Of a stretch of 64,000 nucleotides of DNA, positions 58,070 to 64,000 are shown piece by piece. The translations under genes were made by a program, and so were the position numbers. Positions within the stretch are counted from its first letter, which is position 1; every line of letters starts with the position of its first letter. Source of the DNA: Dipteris shenzhenensis (Eukaryota; Polypodiophyta; Polypodiopsida; Gleicheniales); the NCBI GenBank assembly GCA_047967505.1, contig CM106540.1; one strand, given 5' to 3'. The notes beneath the pieces are model-generated. The model had not been told where the DNA came from and did no database searches. It worked only from the letters and a program-made list of their open reading frames with translations.

Positions 58070-58793
58070 CGTCACGAGCATCCACACGCCCGTGGCCATG
58101 CTAGCTAGTGCCAGCGCAGGCAGCCAAGTCAACGGCCACGTAGACGTCCGTACAACCATTTGGGCAGCCCTGCGCAATAAGCAATCAGCATCCAGTCAAC
58201 AAGCAGTCAGCACCACATCATCGCAGGTCAAAAAGCGCAGAGTTGACTTTTTGGTCAAAAGTCAACGCGTTGACTTTTTGGTCAAAAGGCAACGCGTTGA
58301 CTTTTTGGTCAAAAGGCAACGCGTTGACTTTTTGGTCAACGTTGCCTTTTTTGCCCTACCTGGTCAACGGTCGGCGTTGACCAAGTTGGCCAAGCTGACC
58401 TATCAGCCTATAAAAGGGCAGCCTTTGGCCCTCATTCATCATCCACTCCTCAGGCCTTCAAGCCTTCAGAGCAGTAGAGTCAGGCCTCCCCGCAGCAGAC
58501 CAGCAGGGTAGCCTCAGCCTCTTCAGGGATCTAGTGAGGATTCACCTCCTCTAGGTAGTCTAGTCTTCTAGTTTTGCAGTGAGGGTTTCAGTCCCTCCAT
58601 ACAGTTGTATTCAGCCCTTTGGGCATTCATTATTCAGTTGTATCGATTTTCCTCTTCGGAGGTCCACTACATTCTCTCCCTCTGATTCTCTCACTCACAT
58701 GCACAGCTCACTTTGTGTATTGAGTGCATCATCTTGCAGTTGCAGTTAGTATTAGGCAGGAGAGAGAGTAAGGATAGTCTATCTCCCGCTACA
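58070..58793 (+). repeat. 3' LTR (724 bp)
   Basis: Starts CGTCACGAG (the first T changed to C) and ends CCGCTACA. It contains a TATA box (CCTATAAAAGG, about 58407-58417), four 27-bp tandem units with TTGAC at 58243, 58270, 58297 and 58324, and an extra GCAGGAGAGAGAGTAAGGAT insertion near the right end that the 5' LTR lacks. Confidence 0.87.
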
Positions 58794-58798
58794 GTAGC

Positions 58799-59872
58799 TT
58801 CCCTTGCTACCCACGTAGCTATCCTCTTTGTCTGCCATCTAGCTGCCCACGCAGCTGCTCCTGTTGCTCACGCTGCTCCTATTGCCCACGAAGCTCTATC
58901 TTCTCGCCATTCGAGCTGCCACATTGCACACCTCATCCGCCTTCTATAACGGTGTGTAGACTCCACACTAATTTGCAGCAAGAAGATAAAGAAAAATGTT
59001 CTTGATGTGAGGTACAGCTACTTCCCGGCTTATCCGATTACTTCTCTGATTGCCCGTGGTGCTAGGCTTGCACATTGAGTGACTCTACTAGTCCTTGTGG
59101 CATCTCCGGCCTCTACATCAATAAGTTTAGGTGACTCTCCATCTTCTATCTTGAGAGTCATGCCATGACCGCTCCATGTAGCTACCCCATGGACTTCACC
59201 AACACATATTTTGGGGCATTCATGCCTAGTGCTTCATCAACATCGTCATCGACTCGCAAGGATGTGCACACGTGCAGTGGCTACTTGGAGGACATCCCTT
59301 ACTCCTGATGTTTTTTGGGGTCCTCTGCCCTGGGTAGTCCCCCTAAAATGATATGTATTGAGTGTTTGGTTGTCATTGAGTCTAAAGGTCCTCTGCCTTG
59401 GATAGTCCTCCTAAAAAGATGTATTGGTTTTCCTATTTTGGTGTGTGGCTTCCTAACATGTCCTGTTATGAAGCCAAGGGGGGATGTACTGTGGGAGCCA
59501 TGTATTGGCTTTGATAGGTTTAGAGGGGGATGTATTGTGGGAGCCATGTATTGGCTTTGATAGGTCTCGTTATCAGGCCTAGCCGAGTTCCAGGATGGTG
59601 GTGTATTCCTAGACCTATGAGCTGGTCATGTAGCTATGCTATAACGTGAGCCTCTGAGCATGTGGAGTCTCAAGCCATGAGAGTGCTTGGATCAACCTCT
59701 GAACATGCTCAGACTTTAGCCTTTGAGTTACATAGGGTGCACAGTTTGATGACCGTCATTGTCATGTTCTGTTCTTGGTTCCATTCCAATAGTCCCTCAC
59801 CTTAGACCGTCATTGTCATGTTCTGTTCTTGGTTCCATTCCAGTAGTCTCTCACCTTGCCTTCATGGGGGGG
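58799..59872 (+). mobile_element. Interior of an older LTR element, right of the nested insertion
   Basis: Contains a tandem pair at 59478-59518 and 59525-59565 (GGGGGATGTA.TGTGGGAGCC, then ATGTATTGGCTTTGATAGG), and a second tandem pair of about 54 bp at 59753-59857 (TCATTGTCATGTTCTGTTCT). No protein motif is readable. It ends at a G-rich tract that serves as polypurine tract for the next LTR. Confidence 0.5.
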
Positions 59873-60110
59873 TGTTGTGAATATGAAGCCAAAGTGAGTA
59901 AAAAATGAGTGTACTAGTGGTTACTAGTGGTTTTATAGTCTAGTGAGTCCTAGACATGCCACGTGTCATATTGGGAGATATCCCATAGACATTGTGACTT
60001 TCTAGAGTCTAGTGGCACACTATATATTGTTGTACTTGTCTATTATCTAATATATCAGTCAACATCAAGCTATTAATACATTGTGAGTATTTTGGTTATT
60101 GCCTTGCCCT
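59864..60110 (+). mobile_element. Polypurine tract and start of an LTR (outer element)
   Basis: ATGGGGGGG (59864-59872) followed by TGTTGTGAATATGAAGCC: the usual junction of polypurine tract and LTR. The LTR region has a TATA-like CTATATATTG near 60022. The right end is not defined, and no matching left LTR is seen before 55265. Confidence 0.55.
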
Positions 60111-60317
60111 TGTACTTTCCTTCCTTTCCATTTTGCCTTTCATTATGCTTTCCATATTTCCATTCCGTTCCTAGCTAGCTACCATGTCTCTTCAGTCAAT
60201 TCATGATATGAGTGCTCCTCCTCATTGGGTTAGATAAATTTGGAATACACGTGTGATTACTTAAAAGTATGCGCAGACGTTAGGACAATCATTCAGAAAT
60301 CGCTAGAATCCGTATAG

Positions 60318-60511
60318 AACGGGGAGGAAAGGGGGGTGGGGGGGGAGTGGGTAAAGCCTTCAATTATTTGGAAATCCGTACAAACCGCATAGACATTCAT
60401 CTATCATTAGTAGCCCTTGTGGGGGGTGGGGGCGGAGTGGGTAAAGCCTTCAATTATTCGGAAATCCGTACAAACCGCATAGACATTCAGCTATCATTAG
60501 TGGCCCTTGAT
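60318..60511. repeat. Tandem duplication of about 88 bp with G-rich leaders
   Basis: Two copies (to 60420 and 60421-60511) each have a G-rich leader (GGGGGGTGGGGGGGGAGTGG; GGGGGGTGGGGGCGGAGTGG) followed by GTAAAGCCTTCAATTATT.GGAAATCCGTACAAACCGC. Each leader has four or more G runs and could form a quadruplex. Confidence 0.9.
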
Positions 60512-63120
60512 TGTATTGATAAAAAGGTTGCTTCTTTTGTTGATGATTCTTTTGGACATGTTGTTTCAGCCCCCCTAGTCTAAGCACTCCTTCTCAGCCC
60601 TTTCTCATCCACTTTGCCTCATCTCAGCTCTCTCAACCGCCCCTTAGGCTTCTAAGTTCTTACCCCAGCCTCTCTATTTCAGCCCACAGCCCACTCCTTT
60701 CAATTTCATCATGCCTGGACCACCATGGCTATTTATGGTTGAATGTGCAAGCTGTACGTCCTCTCTGTATTTCCTATGCTTCTCTGCATGTCATGTGAAT
60801 AATTTTTCTCCCCTTCCCCCTTTTTTAGAGACAAAAATGTAACAAACCTAACGCATACCTTAAAGTGTTTTTTTTAAAGATCTTATAAAATTTGGACCTA
60901 ATGTGATTCGAATGCTACACATCTAAAGACCTGTATAACCTATAGAGGAGGGGCAATTTCAGAGCAGTCTGTACAGAGCAAGGCACAGCCATTGGGAGGC
61001 CCTCAGGAGGCCGGCACAACGTGTAGACCAGCAGGAAAGAGGATGACTGAGTCTTGTGCAGCAAGGCAGCAGGAGGGAATTGGGATCTATGGGGGCAGCC
61101 ATGGACAACAGAAACAGGGAAATGGTAAAGGAAAAGAAGAAGGAAAAGAAGAGAGCAGTCCAAGGATAATTCTTACAGATCTGGTCTTTGGGAGACTTTT
61201 TAATAGAAAATTGTAGAGAAGAACCCATGTGAGGGGTGTGATATCCAAATGTGAGAGTCCCTCAACGCTCACTATTCATTGGTGGACATAGTCAATCCTA
61301 ATCTTCTTTTTGGACTCCTTTTATGCCCTCTTGGAATACACCCAGTTTAAACCATTTTATTTCATTCAAGGGATTTTATGTTGAGTATATCATTATTTTT
61401 CTTAAAATCAGTGTCCCATTGCATTATTAATAAATGCACGTCTTTGTCAAGGTTGTCGGGACTCGTTGATTGGGTGCAGCATAGCGCTTTTATTTTATAC
61501 CCATGTTTTTGGCTTAAATAATGGCATTAAGGTGGCCCTCATTATGTTGAGATAACATATCACACGCAAGTTGATTTTCTTATTTAAAGGCCTGCTCAGT
61601 GACGTTACTCGAGGGTCTCACATCATAGAGAATGCTCAGCTCTTATTCCTGTACGTGACAAGGACATTTTGTCCAACCACCTTTTTTTTGTAAAGGGCAC
61701 CGGGTGCATCTTGGCCATACTTAGAAGGCGTTGGCATGTGTCAGCTTAATCCTAGATATATCCATCTTTTTATTGGAACTAGTTGGACCTACCATGGCAT
61801 CGTACATCAAGTCCATCTTCGCAATTCGTACCTTGTTAGTACTAACCCTGAAGTAGATCATGAACATAAAAAATCTTAGGTCGTTACAGTGTGAACTTGA
61901 CCTGGTTAGTCATCCTCATACTCTAGAGCCCTTGCATTACAGGTGAGGACATGATAGTTAACCATACACATGTGAGTTAGATAAGAGGTCATACCACCTC
62001 ACACATGACCTTAGTCGGCTATTTAACCATCGAACTTTTGGCTAACCATTGTTCTGTACCAACTTCCCAAGGCCTCCAGTGCATATACTCGGTCATCAAA
62101 TCTCACCAGACTTGGTGTGAGTCAAGCTTAACATAGAATCAACACAACTTTGTGTTTCAGTTACCTTTACCATTAGCCGATGCTTCAAAGAAGCAACTTA
62201 GACCCTAAATTGGCTAAGGACATGAGCCTGGTCGGTTTTACCAAGTTTAAGGACTCCGCCCTTCAGTTTGAAGAAGGTTCCCGTTCTTCGATCTCCTGGG
62301 CTTCAAGTCGCCAGCAAAGGCTATCCCTGGATGATGACCTTTGGCTTAACGCCCAATCTCCACCAACTCAATCTGCTTTGCTGCCGGCTGACAGGCTGTG
62401 TGCACCTCTGCTGCCCTGACCTAGGACGCTGTTCTGCCAACCTGGGGCCAGGCCTTCAAATGACCCCAGCCCCTTCTTAAGATGCTGCTGTTGTGCTGGT
62501 CCTAAACAGTCTCAAGGCCACATGGCTGGGACTGTTCCAGTCCCACAGTCTGCCCTAATTGTGGTCAGAGAATCAGCCCTCCATGCTGACCTTGGTGGCT
62601 CATTAAGCTGGCCCAACATAACACAAAGAAGGGTTCTGATATGCTGCCCATGTGGCAAACATGTTGCTTCCCGCATGGCAGCCTCATCCCTTTCCCCTAT
62701 TGAACCATCTACCCACATTCCTAGTAGGTGCCAACCCCCTGAGCTCTCTTCGTTTGGGGGCTCATAGGAGCATTGACCCTATATCTCCAACAGCGACTCT
62801 AGTACAGCTTCAGTAGCGGGAGCCCTGCTGCTCACTGTCCTGTGCATGCCCAGATGCTCTCCACCCGAGTGTTGATATGCACTCTGCGATGCCTTAGAAT
62901 TGCCTTGGCTGAATGCCAAACACCCTGGAGACTGAACTAAGAAATGCTCCCAAATGGTCAGGGCTAAGCCACTTATAAAGCCGGAGCCCCATATTTATCT
63001 CGAGTTACAAGAAAGTTAGAATACTTGAGCCTAGCGTTAGCATGCCTCTCCTCCTGCTCTACAATGTGCTTTAGAGGAGCTTCGATGGCTCTCCTGTGGT
63101 TGAGGAGACTATAGGCCTAC
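60512..63120. other. Repeat-derived DNA without a clear gene
   Basis: No frame with recognisable motifs. 62160-62780 is GC-richer than most of the window and shows long frames on both strands, which I attribute to composition. 60960-61200 is purine-rich. Confidence 0.4.
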
Positions 63121-64000
63121 AGCCTTATTTATAGAGAAAGGTCTGGTCTGCACCCCCCTCCCCTCCCCCTCCTTCTAGATGGCTGAATAGAGCCTGATCT
63201 GGACCGACCCGATGGCACTTGATCAGTCTGCTACTGCAGACCTGCATGACCCCACAATGCCCACCGATCCTCCTAGACACCTGGCCCACCTGATGGCTGC
63301 CGACTGGTCTGCCGACTGGTCTGCCGCTGCAGACACCTGGCCCACCTGATGGCCCACCTGATGGCTGCCGACTGGTCTGCCGCTGCAGACCTGCGAGACC
63401 CCACACTGGCCTACCAATCGTCCTAGAAACCTGGCCGACCTGCTACTGGTCATCTGTTAGAAAAGGTTGCTGACACATCACTTCATCAAACCTGGCAGAT
63501 GGCACATCTGCCATCAGAAGTCATCTTCGTGTTAACTAGATTCTTGATGCCGGTCTTTTGGCCCTCTAAAACGAAGCTAGAATAGCCGATGCTAGCTCCC
63601 AACAGCCCAACCCCAGCAGCAGAATAACTTGGGATCCCTTATACTTGAAGGGTGCATGCTATATAGTCCAGGTAAACTCTCAAATCTGGACAAGTATGCA
63701 AGCAATGAAGGAAGCCAAAATATGATGTATAAATAATGTTTCAAGTAGGACAAATCTGAGTAAAGGTGCACCCTCACTGTACCTCACACCTGCAGCACTC
63801 TGCTGCTCAGTCTGTTACCAAAATGGGCTCCATATGCTGCTCCTGCGTCTGCCTCTCCTCTCTGCTCTGCCACATGCTTTGTCGAGCTTCAGTGTCTCTG
63901 CTTTGGTTGAGAAGCCTACGGGCCTCTAGCCTTATTCAACAAAGAGGGGCTGATCTGTCCCCCCTGCTTTCCCCCACCCCCCCCTTTCTAGATGGCTGAC
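63058..64000. repeat. Two direct copies of an element end plus internal short repeats
   Basis: 63058-63190 (CTACAATGTGCTTTAGAGGA, TGGTTGAGGAGACTATAGGC, CTTCTAGATGGCTGA) recurs at 63868-64000 (CTGCCACATGCTTTGTCGAG, TGGTTGAGAAGCCTACGGGC, TTCTAGATGGCTGAC), a period near 810 bp. Between them 63285-63425 holds short tandem units (GCCGACTGGTCTGCC, CTGGCCCACCTGATGGC). The second copy runs off the window edge. It may be an LTR pair or a tandem repeat; the ends are not visible. Confidence 0.65.

Larger units (their letters stand above)
55265..58798 (+). mobile_element. Complete LTR element with gag and protease only (TR-GAG-like)
   Basis: 5' LTR 55270-55901, primer site 55903-55914, gag-protease region about 55971-57922, polypurine tract 58061-58069, 3' LTR 58070-58793. 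It is flanked by GCAGC (55265-55269) and GTAGC (58794-58798), a 5-bp target duplication with one C/T difference. Total 3.52 kb. There is no reverse transcriptase, RNase H or integrase, and no room for them, so it depended on a partner element. The protease places it in the Ty3 superfamily. Confidence 0.88.

Noticed and set aside
1-64000. tRNA, rRNA or snRNA genes
   Set aside because: No cloverleaf with A and B box spacing and no rRNA or snRNA core motifs noticed by eye. A dedicated covariance-model scan could still find one.

Overview
This is nuclear DNA of a land plant. It contains a nuclear gene for the plastid ribosomal protein bL31 with a transit peptide and a GT-AG intron. It also has plant-type Ty3 and Copia retroelement debris, an L1-type LINE, TATA-box promoters, microsatellites and very low gene density. 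The amount of old, stop-riddled repeat suggests a large genome (gymnosperm or fern more likely than a compact angiosperm), but the lineage cannot be fixed from the sequence.

Layout. 1-540 and 3901-5360 hold a palindromic repeat family; in the second block a perfect 26-bp palindrome is repeated about 17 times in a higher-order array. Immediately downstream (5712-9051) lies the largest coding region, a transposase-like gene with an N-terminal DUF8039-like part and a C-terminal DUF7869-like RNase-H-fold part, broken only by one frame change and one TAG. Three short inverted repeats spaced 23 and 46 bp follow it. 9.7-11.8 kb is an old direct duplication. 13.3-13.5 kb is a MITE with 22-bp perfect inverted ends. 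13.7-16.5 kb holds unassigned exon-like fragments and a GA-rich minisatellite. 16.58-17.27 kb (minus strand) is a decayed histone H3 copy of the centromeric (CENH3) type, with its TATA box.

18.0-20.45 kb (minus) is a decayed transposon-type gene. Parts of it recur, some inverted, at 23.9-24.75 kb between two copies of a 3.2-kb direct duplication (20.5-23.7 and 24.75-27.9 kb). Each copy carries a Copia-type gag fragment, polypurine tract and LTR start. 30.1-30.3 kb is a 142-bp LINE-tail-like insertion with a 19-bp target duplication. 31.4-31.9 kb is the one clearly intact gene, bL31c (minus), with an inverted-repeat element covering its upstream region. 34.5-48 kb is mostly anonymous AT-rich DNA with a short LTR and primer-binding site at 39.1 kb.

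48.3-49.73 kb (minus) is a Ty3 gag/nucleocapsid/protease relic abutting an L1 reverse-transcriptase relic (49.74-50.95 kb). 53.27-53.71 kb looks like a first exon of an unidentified lysine-rich acidic protein. 55.27-58.79 kb is a complete LTR element with gag and protease but no reverse transcriptase or integrase, nested in an older LTR element. The last 4 kb is GC-richer repeat-derived sequence.

Nothing here forms an operon or shared pathway. The genes relate by nesting and duplication of mobile DNA; bL31c alone is a clear housekeeping gene.
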